From contig CAZAAK010000005.1 in assembly GCA_964483145.1 (NCBI GenBank), positions 1 to 47,898 of the forward strand: a stretch of 47,898 bases of DNA, given 5' to 3'. Positions 16,547 to 25,925 of the stretch are shown here, one piece after another. How positions within the stretch are numbered: position 1 is the stretch's first letter; each line of letters opens with the position of its first letter. Origin of the DNA: Colimorpha sp964483145. GTDB taxonomy: Bacteria; Bacteroidota; Bacteroidia; Bacteroidales; P3. A program made the position numbers and the translations under genes. The notes under the pieces were generated by a model. The model saw only the letters and a list, made by a program, of their open reading frames with translations. It made no database searches and had not been told where the DNA came from.

Positions 16547-18112
16547 ATGAAAAAAATAGCCTTTATTTTATCTCTGCCATTGGCTTTCTTAATAATTTCA
16601 TCTTGTCACCATGCCGGAGAAGAACCAAAACATGAACATCATCACGAGACTGTTCAATATACTGCATATAGTGCAGATTTTGAGCTTTTTGCTGAGGCTG
16701 ATCCTTTCTGCGCAGGTGAAACGACAGAGGTTGTTGCCCACCTTACGCGTCTTTCCGATTTCAAACCCCTCGACTCTACCCAGGTTAAAATCAGCCTAAT
16801 TGTGGATGGTAATATCCTCACAGAGACTATCGACCGACCCGAGCAGCCGGGTATCTATAAGTGTCACTTTATGCCCACCCAAGCAGGTTGTGGTGAGTTG
16901 AAGGTGGAGGTCATGCTCCCTGGTGGAGTCTCCGAAGTCCGTTGCCACCATGTGCATGTGGCCGCTACCCATGAAGAGCTCCACGAGCACAGTCACGAGC
17001 ACGGTGAAGCTCATGAACACGAGCATGAGCACGACCATGGCGAAGCTCATGAACATGCTCACGCCCATACTGCCACTAGCGTCATTACCTATCCCAAGCA
17101 GCAAAGTTGGAAAATAGACTTCGCTACAGATACCCTTCGTCTTCAGTCTTTTGGCAGTGTCATCAAAGCTACTGGGCAAGTACTCCCCTCGCAGGGCGAT
17201 GAGCGCGAAGCTACTGCCACTGTTTCGGGTGTGGTGCTCTACAGCAACCCCAATTTGGTAGAGGGGACCGCTGTCAAGGCTGGTCAGCAACTTTTTGTTA
17301 TCGAAAGCAACGGCATGGCGGACAACAATATGAGTGTTCGCTTGCAGGAAACTACCGCCAACTATACTGCCGCAAAGGTCGAGTACGAACGAAAGCAACA
17401 ACTGGCTGAGGACAGGATTGTTTCTCAGTCCGAATTGCAGCGAGCTAAGGCTGTCTACGAAACAGCCAAGGCCGCCTACGACAACCTCAAGGGCAATTTT
17501 TCACAGAAAGGTGCCATTGTGCGTGCTCCCATAAGCGGATACATTCAGCGCATTAATGTAAGTAATGGCAGCTATGTGGAGGCGGGGCATTCTGTAGTTA
17601 CCGTTTCGCAGAACCGAGATATGCTGATTCGTGCCGAGGTACAGCCTCGCTATTATAGTCAGTTAGCTGGCATTAGCGGTGCCAATATTGTTGTACCTGG
17701 TGATGCGCACATCTACACTTTGGCCGAGTTAGGCGGAAGCCTAGTTTCCTATGCCAAGTCTACCGACCTCGAATGCCCGTTGGTCCCTGTCATTTTCCGG
17801 GTTCGCAATTCGGGTAACTTACTTAGTGGCAGTTTTGTTTCCCTCTACATTACCACACGCTCCGATCGCCAGGTTGTGACTATTCCCAATCAGGGTATTG
17901 TTGAGGAAATGGGCAATTTCTTCGTCTTTGTGCAACTGACTCCCGAATCTTTCGAAAAACGCATGGTTTCATTAGGGGCAACCGATGGCCGTTGTACCGA
18001 GATACTCTCTGGTGTTGAGGCTGGTGAACGTGTGGTTACCAAAGGAGCCTCCATGGTAAGGTTGGCGCAGAACGGTGCCGCCCTCGACCCCCATGCCGGC
18101 CATGTTCATTAA
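16547..18112 (+). CDS. CusB/CzcB-family RND periplasmic adaptor (membrane fusion) lipoprotein with His-rich linker
   Basis: A 521-aa protein. The ATG at 16547 gives a clean lipoprotein signal (LAFLIISSC20), so I prefer it to the start 17 codons upstream. After the lipid anchor comes HHAGEEPKHEHHHE, a beta domain (about 45-135), and then a striking His/Glu stretch (HEHSHEHGEAHEHEHEHDHG, residues about 145-175). The adaptor core follows: barrel and lipoyl halves (residues from about 205), an alpha-hairpin (ETTANYTAAKVEYERKQ) and a C-terminal domain. It bridges the pump and the outer-membrane channel and probably delivers metal ions. The His stretches suggest Zn, Cu, Ni or Co. Stop and next start overlap (TAATG). 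Confidence 0.92.
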   Translation: MKKIAFILSLPLAFLIISSCHHAGEEPKHEHHHETVQYTAYSADFELFAEADPFCAGETTEVVAHLTRLSDFKPLDSTQVKISLIVDGNILTETIDRPEQPGIYKCHFMPTQAGCGELKVEVMLPGGVSEVRCHHVHVAATHEELHEHSHEHGEAHEHEHEHDHGEAHEHAHAHTATSVITYPKQQSWKIDFATDTLRLQSFGSVIKATGQVLPSQGDEREATATVSGVVLYSNPNLVEGTAVKAGQQLFVIESNGMADNNMSVRLQETTANYTAAKVEYERKQQLAEDRIVSQSELQRAKAVYETAKAAYDNLKGNFSQKGAIVRAPISGYIQRINVSNGSYVEAGHSVVTVSQNRDMLIRAEVQPRYYSQLAGISGANIVVPGDAHIYTLAELGGSLVSYAKSTDLECPLVPVIFRVRNSGNLLSGSFVSLYITTRSDRQVVTIPNQGIVEEMGNFFVFVQLTPESFEKRMVSLGATDGRCTEILSGVEAGERVVTKGASMVRLAQNGAALDPHAGHVH

Positions 18113-18132
18113 TGCATAAACAGAATTCCGCA

Positions 18133-19329
18133 ATGAAAAAAACGTTCGTTTCGCATATACTATCGCTAACATGTTTTCTTTCCATCTCTTTAACCTCTTT
18201 GGCGCAGCCCCATTATGCCCAAGTGTTGAAGGATGTAGAGGCAAAGAATCCAACCCTCTTGGCCGCCTCTCGGCATGCCGAAGCCGAAAAGGCTACTGCT
18301 TATGTGGGCGCTTTGATTGACGACCCCGAAGTAGAGGCTGGTTATTTTTGGGGTGACCCTGCTGCAAATGGTATCCGTTGGGACTTGAGCGTGTCGCAGT
18401 CCTTTGAGATGCCCTCTGTGTTGGTGCGCCGTGCCAGACTACGCAAATTACAGGAAAATGCTGCTGGATTGGAGTATCAGCAACTTCGCTATCAAACTTT
18501 GCTAGAAGTCCAGCAACTTTGTGCCGACCTTATTTATTACCGCAATGTGGCCAAAATCTACGACCGCCGTTGCACCGCTGCAATCAAGTTGGCCCAGCTC
18601 TACCAGCGCCGCTACGATTTGGGCGATTGCTCCATCCTTGAGTACAATAGGGCTCAGATGAACCTTGCCGATGTGCAAAACAAAGCCGCCGAGGCCAATC
18701 TTATGGAGGATCATGCTACCCATGACCTGTGCCGATTGATGAATGTCGACAGCTACCACTTCCCTCAAATGGACTACGATTCTGTGTGGGTGGAGGCAAG
18801 CTTTGAGTCGTGGTATGAGCAAATGGAAATGCGTCTTCCGGTTCTTCGGCAGCTCGATAACAACGTGGCTGTCAGTCAGCAACAGGAGCAGCTCAGCCGG
18901 GCGCAGTGGCTTCCGCAAGTTTCGGTAGGGTATGCTTCAGAGAATGTGGTCGGGGATACGTGGAGAGGGGTCAAGCTAGGTCTCTCGTTACCTCTGTGGA
19001 GTCAGCAGCGCGCCGTTAGAACTGCCAAATTGCAGACTTCGGCCTCTCAGGAAGCCCTTACTGCCAAACGTACTGAGACCTTCAACAACCTCCGTTGCAT
19101 GTTCCACCGTCACGAGGCGCTCATTCGCAATCTTCACAACCTCAAGACTGCCTTTCGCCAAAGCAATAGTGTGGCCTTGTTGGATAAGGCCCTAGCGTCA
19201 GGCGAAATCGACTTAGAGCAATATCTCTTGCAAGTGAACTATTATAACGAAGTCGAGATGGAAATTTGGAATACCGCTCGGGAGCTCGAGCAACTTCACC
19301 TCGTACTATATTCTGTTGAACTTCAATAA
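18133..19329 (+). CDS. TolC/CzcC-family outer-membrane efflux protein
   Basis: 398 aa from the ATG at 18133 (MKKTFVSHILSL, signal peptide ending LAQ). An upstream ATG at 18112 overlaps the adaptor stop and would add seven residues ahead of the signal. The body shows the duplicated long-helix pattern of outer-membrane efflux proteins (NPTLLAASRHAEAEKATAY; RAQMNLADVQNKAAEANLME; a second half from about 240). It would form the exit duct for the neighbouring RND pump. It is on the short side for TolC relatives but normal for CzcC/CusC-like proteins of Bacteroidetes. Confidence 0.88.
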   Translation: MKKTFVSHILSLTCFLSISLTSLAQPHYAQVLKDVEAKNPTLLAASRHAEAEKATAYVGALIDDPEVEAGYFWGDPAANGIRWDLSVSQSFEMPSVLVRRARLRKLQENAAGLEYQQLRYQTLLEVQQLCADLIYYRNVAKIYDRRCTAAIKLAQLYQRRYDLGDCSILEYNRAQMNLADVQNKAAEANLMEDHATHDLCRLMNVDSYHFPQMDYDSVWVEASFESWYEQMEMRLPVLRQLDNNVAVSQQQEQLSRAQWLPQVSVGYASENVVGDTWRGVKLGLSLPLWSQQRAVRTAKLQTSASQEALTAKRTETFNNLRCMFHRHEALIRNLHNLKTAFRQSNSVALLDKALASGEIDLEQYLLQVNYYNEVEMEIWNTARELEQLHLVLYSVELQ

Positions 19330-19344
19330 AAAAGAATTATCTCA

Positions 19345-22300
19345 ATGCTCAATAAAATCATCAAATTTAGCTTGGACCACAAGCTTTTTATCCTCGTGGC
19401 GGCCATTCTTATGGTGGTGGCAGGATTGTGGTCGGCCAACCGTACCGACATTGACGTCTTTCCTGACCTTACCGCCCCGCAAGTGGTAGTAATGACCGAT
19501 GCCCACGGCATGGCCTCCGAGGAGGTGGAGCGACTTGTAACCTTTCCTATCGAAACAGCAGTCAATGGCGCCACCAATGTTCGCAGAGTCCGCTCCACTT
19601 CAATGCCGGGAGCTAGCTTTGTTTTTGTCGAGTTTGATTGGGGTATGGATGTTTTCCGTGCCCGCCAGATTGTCAGCGAAAAAATGGCAACCCTCGCCGA
19701 ACAGCTTCCCGAGGGCATCACCCCCGTTATGACGCCTCAAAGCAGTGTTATGGGCGAAATATTGTTTGTCGGCATGCAGATTGACGACTCTGCGCAGGTC
19801 TCCGAGCCGACCACCCAGCAGCAGTTGCGGACCATTGCCGAATGGGTGGTCAAGCCTGCCGTTCTTGGCACAGGGGGCGTCTCCCAGGTAACTATTCTAG
19901 GTGGCGATCTAAAACAGTATCAGATTCTTGCCGACCCATTCCGTATGCAAGTCTATGGCGTAACTATGGCCGATATAGAGGCATGCGGGTATAGCCTCAG
20001 CGAGAACTCCACTGGTGGCGTTATTCGCGATTACGACAATGAGTATGCCCTTCGGGGTATGGGTCGATGCAACGATGTTGACGAGTTGGGCCAGTCTTTG
20101 GTCAAGATGTATGAAGGTCATCCGGTTCGCTTGAGCGATGTGGCCGAAGTGCGTGTGGGTAATGCTCCCAAGATGGGTTATGCCTCTTGTAATGCTCGCC
20201 CTGCAATTATTCTTTCTATTTCCAAGCAGCCAAATATCAACACTTTGCGCGTTACGGAAAATATCGAGGCCAATTTGCAGAATATTGCCAAAACACTCCC
20301 CGCAGATGTCAAGATGAATACTCATATTTTCCGTCAAGCCGACTTTATTCAGTCGTCTGTGGGTAATGTGGGTGAGGCACTGCTTGAGGGTGCCCTTTTT
20401 GTTGTCGTTGTACTCTTTCTCTTTTTGGGCAGTTTCCGCACTACCCTTATTTCCATCATATCCATACCGCTTTCGTTATTGGGTACAGTGTTTTGTTTGC
20501 ATCTACTTGGGTATGAGATTAATACAATGACGCTCGGCGGCATGTGCATTGCCATTGGTTCTTTGGTTGATGATGCCATTATCGATGTGGAGAATGTCTA
20601 CAAGCGGTTGCGCCAGAACCATCGCTTGCCGCCCGACCAGCGCGACACAGCCTACAATGTGGTGTTCCATGGCTCTTCCGAGATCCGTAGCTCCATTATC
20701 CACGCCACTTTCATTGTTGTGATTACCTTTACGCCCCTCTTTTTCCTTAATGGACTCGAGGGTCGTATGCTCAAACCTCTCGGTGTGGTATACCTGATTG
20801 CACTCTTTATGTCGCTACTTGTTGCCATGACTGTCACCCCCCTGCTTTGTAAGCTCCTTCTTTCCAACGAGGCTTACCTTAACCGTCGGGAAAAGGACAG
20901 TTGGCTCTCATCATGGATTTCTAAAGGGTACCAACATCTGCTTGCCTGGGCTTTCGGGCACAGGCGCCCGGTTATTCTCACCACAGTTGCCCTTTTGGTG
21001 GTGGCTGTGGGGTTGCTTTTCACCGTAGGCCGCGATTTCTTGCCACCCTTCAACGAGGGGTCTCTTACTATTGCTGCGGTGGCAAAGCCAGGCATCTCTT
21101 TGGAGGAGAGCAATAAACTGGGCAAACTTTTGGAAGAGGAGCTACTCTCTATCCCCGAGGTGACTTCTACCTCGCGCCGTACGGGCCGTGGCGAGCTAGA
21201 TGAGCATTCTCAGGCGACCAACGGCGCTGAGATTGACGTCAACTTTCAGCTCTCCGACCGCAGCAAGGATGAGGTGATGGCTGATGTACGTGCCCGATTG
21301 GGTTCCATTCCCGGCATTGTCACCAGTGTGGGGCAACCTTTGGGCCACCGTATTGACCATATGGTTAGCGGCACACAAGCCACTATAGCCATCAAGATTT
21401 TTGGTACCGACCTAAGTAAGCTCTATATGTTAGGCAATCAAATAAAGAGTTCGGTCGAAGGCATTGAGGGGTTGGTTGATGTAAATGTGGAGCAACAGTC
21501 CGAGACGCCTCAACTGCAGGTGCGTGCCAATCGTCCTATGCTGGCGAGGTACGGCATCACCATGGAGCAGTTCAATAGTTTTGTGGAGAGTGCCTTCAAT
21601 GGCAAGAAGGTTGGGGATATTTACGAGGGACAGCGCAGTTTCGACCTAGTGCTCAAACAACGCTTTCCGAACGATACCCTCACTATAGAGGATGTTAAGG
21701 ATGCACTTATCGATACCTACGACGGTGGCAAAGTGCCCCTTGGTACTGTGGCTGAAGTGGTTTCGGTAGGAGGACCTAACACTATATCGCGTGAGAACGT
21801 CCAGCGGAAGCTAGTGGTTTCGGCCAATGTCAGCGGTCGCGATGCCATAGGCGTGGTGGAAGATATTCAAGAAGTTGTAGAGGATCAGATTTCTCTGCCC
21901 GAAGGCTACCGCATCGAGTACGGTGGACAGTTCGAGAGCGCCAAGAGTGCCACACGCACACTTATCTTGGTCTTTATTGTTGCCTTGGTTGTCATCTATC
22001 TGCTCCTCTACACGGAGTTCAAGGATCTTACCCTTTCGCTCATTGTCCTTATCAACTTGCCCTTGGCGTTGATAGGCGGGGTGTTGGCAATCAAGCTAGG
22101 CTCAAATACCATAAGTACCCCTGCGCTTATCGGGTTCATTACCCTCTTTGGCATTGCCACGCGCAACGGCATCCTGTTGGTGTCGCGTTTTCAAGCGCTT
22201 TTTGCCCAAAGCACCGGTGCGGGTGTAAAGCCCCGCGACCTTATCATGCAAGGCTCCCTCGACCGCATCAACCCCATCCTTATGACAGCCCTCACCACGG

Positions 22301-22479
22301 CTCTCTCTCTGGTGCCCATGATTTTGGCTGCCGACCATCCCGGCAACGAGATTCAGGCCCCGATGGCAGTCGTGGTTCTTGGCGGTCTTGTCACCTCCAC
22401 GCTACTAAACGTTGTAGTGGTACCAATTGTATACGAGTGGTATCATTTTTGGCAAATGAAAAAACTCAATAACAGATAG
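19345..22479 (+). CDS. CusA/CzcA-family heavy-metal efflux RND transporter
   Basis: A 1044-aa inner-membrane pump of standard length with 12 expected membrane segments in two halves, each with a large periplasmic loop. Signature segments: TDIDVFPDLTAPQV near the N-terminus, the proton-relay motif SLVDDAIIDVENV (near residue 408) characteristic of the heavy-metal subgroup, and GFITLFGIATRNGIL in the second half. It exports divalent or monovalent metal ions by proton antiport with the adaptor and channel encoded just upstream. CzcA (Zn/Co/Cd) and CusA (Cu/Ag) cannot be separated by eye; the His-rich partners lean toward divalent ions. Confidence 0.95.
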   Translation: MLNKIIKFSLDHKLFILVAAILMVVAGLWSANRTDIDVFPDLTAPQVVVMTDAHGMASEEVERLVTFPIETAVNGATNVRRVRSTSMPGASFVFVEFDWGMDVFRARQIVSEKMATLAEQLPEGITPVMTPQSSVMGEILFVGMQIDDSAQVSEPTTQQQLRTIAEWVVKPAVLGTGGVSQVTILGGDLKQYQILADPFRMQVYGVTMADIEACGYSLSENSTGGVIRDYDNEYALRGMGRCNDVDELGQSLVKMYEGHPVRLSDVAEVRVGNAPKMGYASCNARPAIILSISKQPNINTLRVTENIEANLQNIAKTLPADVKMNTHIFRQADFIQSSVGNVGEALLEGALFVVVVLFLFLGSFRTTLISIISIPLSLLGTVFCLHLLGYEINTMTLGGMCIAIGSLVDDAIIDVENVYKRLRQNHRLPPDQRDTAYNVVFHGSSEIRSSIIHATFIVVITFTPLFFLNGLEGRMLKPLGVVYLIALFMSLLVAMTVTPLLCKLLLSNEAYLNRREKDSWLSSWISKGYQHLLAWAFGHRRPVILTTVALLVVAVGLLFTVGRDFLPPFNEGSLTIAAVAKPGISLEESNKLGKLLEEELLSIPEVTSTSRRTGRGELDEHSQATNGAEIDVNFQLSDRSKDEVMADVRARLGSIPGIVTSVGQPLGHRIDHMVSGTQATIAIKIFGTDLSKLYMLGNQIKSSVEGIEGLVDVNVEQQSETPQLQVRANRPMLARYGITMEQFNSFVESAFNGKKVGDIYEGQRSFDLVLKQRFPNDTLTIEDVKDALIDTYDGGKVPLGTVAEVVSVGGPNTISRENVQRKLVVSANVSGRDAIGVVEDIQEVVEDQISLPEGYRIEYGGQFESAKSATRTLILVFIVALVVIYLLLYTEFKDLTLSLIVLINLPLALIGGVLAIKLGSNTISTPALIGFITLFGIATRNGILLVSRFQALFAQSTGAGVKPRDLIMQGSLDRINPILMTALTTALSLVPMILAADHPGNEIQAPMAVVVLGGLVTSTLLNVVVVPIVYEWYHFWQMKKLNNR

Positions 22480-22483
22480 TCGC

Positions 22484-22957
22484 ATGAAGCAAACCACCCT
22501 TTGTTATCTCGAACGCGGCGCAGAGTATCTAATGCTGCACCGCGTAAAAAAGGAAAACGATGCTAGCCACGATAAATGGATAGGTGTAGGCGGCAAATGC
22601 AAAAAGGACGAAAGCCCCGATGAATGCATGGTGCGTGAGGTGAAGGAAGAAACCGGATTGGAGGTAGTTCGTTGGCGCTACCGAGGTATAGTTACTTTTA
22701 TTAGCGATGTGTGGCCTTGCGAATATATGCATCTTTTTACCGCTTCTGAGTGGAGCGGTGAGGAGATTGTCTGTAACGAGGGCGACCTACAATGGGTGGA
22801 CCAGCAACGGCTCTTCGACCTTAACCTTTGGGAGGGCGACAGGATTTTCCTTCGCTTGATCATGAATCCCGACCAGCCATTCTTTTCCCTCAAACTTGTC
22901 TACCGTGGCGACGAGCTCGTTAGCGCCAAATTGGACGGGGAGGTCCTACGTTTTTAG
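22484..22957 (+). CDS. Nudix hydrolase (MutT-like)
   Basis: A 157-aa protein with a complete Nudix box: G37-x5-E43-x7-R51-E52-V-x-E55-E56-x-G58-L. The surrounding layout (LERGAEYLMLHRVKKENDAS, then KWIGVGGK) is that of MutT/8-oxo-dGTP-type enzymes, which hydrolyse oxidised nucleoside triphosphates. It starts four bases after the pump gene and ends just before repeat copy C, so it is the last gene of the efflux operon. Linkage to metal efflux may reflect oxidative nucleotide damage by metals, but this is inference. Confidence 0.9.
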   Translation: MKQTTLCYLERGAEYLMLHRVKKENDASHDKWIGVGGKCKKDESPDECMVREVKEETGLEVVRWRYRGIVTFISDVWPCEYMHLFTASEWSGEEIVCNEGDLQWVDQQRLFDLNLWEGDRIFLRLIMNPDQPFFSLKLVYRGDELVSAKLDGEVLRF

Positions 22958-22973
22958 CGAAGGATTGAAGATT

Positions 22974-23466
22974 ATTGCCCTTTGGTAAAACCTTTCTGCT
23001 TCGGCAAAATTATGGCTGACACTTTTTACGAGGTGTCAGCCATTTTTCCTATCTTTGTTTTGTCAAAAAAAATATGTTCTCAAGGGCAACGGCAGTCATT
23101 TTGCTAGCTAACAATAATATCCCGGCTGAATGAGCAGGCAAATGCTACCAACGGCGACATGCGTTACCAGTGCGCTGGCGGCAGCGGAACCGCAGCGGCG
23201 CGCGAAACCTACTGCATAATGGCGGCAAGTGCCGCACACCAATTCTCTAAAGCCACTTAGGGCAGCATGCAAAGCCACAAGGACCTAATGCAGGCAGCAT
23301 AAAAGGCCGAGGGACGCGCACATTTAACCTAGTGGTGGGGCCAAGGTAGATTCGTCTTTTTGTTTACCTTTTGTTTAGGTTTCATTTACATTTCATTTAC
23401 CTTTTGTTTAGGTTAGGTAAACAAAAGGTAAATGAAAAGTAAACAAAAGGTAAACAAAAAGACGAA
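22974..23466 (+). repeat. Dispersed non-coding repeat element (copy C)
   Basis: Same order of blocks as the copy at 3211-3788. It has a degenerate left end (ATTGCCCTTTGGTAAAA, 12 of 17 against the consensus), the GCTGACAC/GTGTCAGC hairpin (23015-23040), then CGACATGCGTTACCAG, GCACACCAATTCTC, CAGCATGCAAAGCC and the AT-rich palindrome (23351-23466). It lacks the GTCTCGC/GCGAGAC insert of copy B. No right terminal motif is found after the palindrome, so the right end is lost or diverged. It begins 17 bases after the Nudix gene stop. Confidence 0.75.
23351..23466. repeat. Long AT-rich palindrome within repeat copy C
   Basis: The outer arms TTCGTCTTTTTGTTTACC and their complement pair perfectly for more than 25 bases. 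Inner units TTTCATTTAC and GTAAATGAAA also match. Compared with copy B, changes in one arm are mirrored by complementary changes in the other (G23373-C23444, T23374-A23443). Confidence 0.8.
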
Positions 23467-23856
23467 GTCACCCATCCTTTGCTACCTAGGCAAGGACTAT
23501 CCAGCCGGGCGGAGCAGGCTTGCGCAGTCCAACATTCTTCGCGGTGTATCAAAAGACATTGCGCTTTACCCAAGTGGTTACCATGATTCGCCTTACGCTT
23601 ATGTACCCATAGATCCTGTCATATTTATGGAAAGTCCTAACAAAACTTGGGCCGAGATTGTTTCCAAGGAGGTGCACAAGGCGCCGTTCCATGTTTTAGT
23701 TCTTTTTTTTGCTGCAAAGATGCAACTTTTTCTGGGTTTCAATACAGTTGTCTGAATTTTCGTAGGGATTATAGTCTTGGTCCTATCTGGCGTCAATGTG
23801 GTCTCGGTTTGTTGTCTGGGAAGTGCCTAAGGGTCATAAAGGAAGAAAAAGAAAAG
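23467..23856. other. Intergenic stretch with no supported gene
   Basis: Between repeat copy C and the acyl-CoA synthetase promoter. Short open frames exist, but none has a plausible start, domain or leader. The longest begins inside the palindrome. Part of this may be a decayed right end of the repeat. I see no RNA gene here. Confidence 0.6.
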
Positions 23857-23886
23857 TTGGTAATCCGAAAAATAGTTGTATATTTG
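23857..23886 (+). promoter_or_regulatory. Consensus promoter of the acyl-CoA synthetase gene
   Basis: TTG (23857-23859), a 19-base spacer and TATATTTG (23879-23886): a full match to the Bacteroidetes consensus, 22 bases upstream of the ATG, giving a very short leader. Confidence 0.85.
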
Positions 23887-23907
23887 CAAAATCTATTGTA
23901 GCGAAAG

Positions 23908-25782
23908 ATGGAGATAACGCGTACATTCGACCTATTGGATTACCTGTTGGAGCAATTTCCTGACAAAGAGGATGTCCTGTGTGCAAAGGAGAAGGGAGAG
24001 TGGGTTAAATACAGCACGAAAAAATACTATTATATTGCCCATTATATGGCCTGCGGGTTATTGGAAATGGGTTTGAAGCCTGGCGATAAGATTCTTACAA
24101 TGACGGCTAATTGTCCGGAATGGAACTTTACCGACATGGCCTGCGCCTTGACAGGGGTGATACATGTGCCCATCTATCCCACGCTGAGTGTGGAGAACTA
24201 CATGCACATAATCAGGCACAGCGAGGCACAATATATGTTTGTGAGTAACCGCATTATGCTTAGGCGCGTTTCCCCGGCGTTGGAGAGGCTCGAGAACGCG
24301 CCCAAGGTGTACACTTTGGAGAAAATTGATGGTTATCCGCGCACTTTTGATATCCTTAAATTGGGTATGGGTAGCAAGGAGAAAAACGCTCCTAAGTTGA
24401 TGCATTTGAAGGAGAGTATCCGCCCGGAAGATTGCGCCACGCTGATTTACACTTCAGGTACTACGGGCGACCCCAAGGGAGTGATGCTTTCGCACCGGAA
24501 TCTTTGTAGTAACTTTTTGGCACACGCCAAAGTTAACTATATGCCGGCCGGGTCCATAGCCCTTAGTTTTTTGCCACTGAACCATATATATGAGCGTAGC
24601 ATGAACTATCACTTCCAGTATCGTGGGGTGGGGATCTACTACGCCGAGAGTATGGGTACTATCCAGCAGAATCTAAAAGAACTACATGCCGATGGATTTT
24701 GTGCTGTGCCTCGTGTGCTGGAAATGGTGTACGACAAACTGTATGCTGCTGGAAAGGATTTAAAGGGCATCAAGAAAAAGATTTACGACCGTGCATTTAA
24801 GCATGGTGCCCGTTGGGACTACTCCAACCTACAGAAAGTGTCGCTTTTCTACCAGCTCTCGCAATGGTTTTACGATCGGATGGTCTACCGCCATTGGCGT
24901 GAGAATTTTGGTGGGCATGAGCTGTGCGTAATTACAGGCTCTAGCAGTATCCAGCCTAGGATGTTGCGAACCTTTGCTGCAGCAGGTATTTATATACATG
25001 AAGGTTACGGCCTTTCGGAGACATCGCCTGTGATTGCGGTGAACAATCCGGCCAAGGGTTGGGTGAAGATAGGCACGGTTGGGCCTATTTTGGAAGGGGC
25101 GGAAGTGAAATTTGCTGAAGATGGCGAAATCTTGACCCGTGGGCCGCATGTGATGATGGGCTATTATAAGGACCCCGAGTACACTGCCCAAGTGATAGAC
25201 AAAGAGGGTTGGTTTCACACTGGAGATGTAGGCGAACTGGTGGGCAGTGGCATAGGAGGCCCTCGCTATTTGCGCATCACCGATCGCAAGAAGGATATTT
25301 TTAAATTGTCCGCAGGCAAGTATATTGCACCGCAATTGCTGGAGAACAAGTTGCGGGAGTCGGAGTATATCGAGCAGGTGATGGTTGTAGGGGAGAACGA
25401 GAAGAGCGCATCGGCCATCATTTCGCCGAATTTCAACACTTTGCACTATTGGGCGCTAAAGCATCACCTGCATTATCGCGATAATGAAGCGCTATTGGCG
25501 TTGCCCGAGGTAAAGGAGAAATACCGAGAGGTGATTGCCGTCAGCAACCGGGATTTTGCGGCACATGAGCAGATAAAGAATTTCCGTCTAGTGGCGGACG
25601 AGTGGACTGCCAATAATGGATTGCTGTCGCCAACACTGAAGATACGGCGCAAGGTATTGTTGGAAAAGTACAAGGGCCTCATTGCCGGAATTTATGGCAA
25701 TGAAATACCATCAGGGAATCCGATACTTTCGGCATTCCGCAATGTGGAGTTGCCGATGTTTGGGTTTGGAAAGAAAAAATAG
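23908..25782 (+). CDS. Long-chain fatty acid--CoA ligase (AMP-forming)
   Basis: A 624-aa member of the ANL superfamily, activating fatty acids to acyl-CoA via acyl-AMP. The AMP-binding P-loop (TLIYTSGTTGDPKGV) is at about residues 180-194. The adenine motif EGYGLSETSPVIAVN lies near 370, and WFHTGDVGEL with ITDRKKDIFKLSAGKYIAP near 460-475. The long form with the KLSAGKYIAP motif matches FadD15-like enzymes. It has no signal sequence and is probably cytoplasmic or membrane-peripheral. It is transcribed alone from a consensus promoter; a bidirectional hairpin follows. Confidence 0.94.
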   Translation: MEITRTFDLLDYLLEQFPDKEDVLCAKEKGEWVKYSTKKYYYIAHYMACGLLEMGLKPGDKILTMTANCPEWNFTDMACALTGVIHVPIYPTLSVENYMHIIRHSEAQYMFVSNRIMLRRVSPALERLENAPKVYTLEKIDGYPRTFDILKLGMGSKEKNAPKLMHLKESIRPEDCATLIYTSGTTGDPKGVMLSHRNLCSNFLAHAKVNYMPAGSIALSFLPLNHIYERSMNYHFQYRGVGIYYAESMGTIQQNLKELHADGFCAVPRVLEMVYDKLYAAGKDLKGIKKKIYDRAFKHGARWDYSNLQKVSLFYQLSQWFYDRMVYRHWRENFGGHELCVITGSSSIQPRMLRTFAAAGIYIHEGYGLSETSPVIAVNNPAKGWVKIGTVGPILEGAEVKFAEDGEILTRGPHVMMGYYKDPEYTAQVIDKEGWFHTGDVGELVGSGIGGPRYLRITDRKKDIFKLSAGKYIAPQLLENKLRESEYIEQVMVVGENEKSASAIISPNFNTLHYWALKHHLHYRDNEALLALPEVKEKYREVIAVSNRDFAAHEQIKNFRLVADEWTANNGLLSPTLKIRRKVLLEKYKGLIAGIYGNEIPSGNPILSAFRNVELPMFGFGKKK

Positions 25783-25870
25783 GTGGCAAGGCTTGCTGGG
25801 TCGCTATTGTTGCTAGCAACGGAGAAATCCCCCATGGGCTGAGGTCGTTTTAATGGAAAGATAAAAAAAT

Positions 25871-25902
25871 AACGGTTGCACCCTTGGAAGGCGGCAACCG
25901 TT
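25871..25902. terminator. Rho-independent terminator between convergent genes
   Basis: AACGGTTGC (25871-25879) pairs with GCAACCGTT (25894-25902). On the minus strand it is followed by a T-rich run (complement of ATAAAAAAAT), so it mainly ends the small lipoprotein transcript. It may also stop the acyl-CoA synthetase message. Confidence 0.8.
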
Positions 25903-25925
25903 GTGTGGTAGGCTTTGGGTGCGTG

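Noticed and set aside
23432..23755. 107-codon plus-strand frame starting in the palindrome of repeat copy C
   Set aside because: It starts inside the palindrome, has no promoter or known domain, and the corresponding frame is not kept in copy B.
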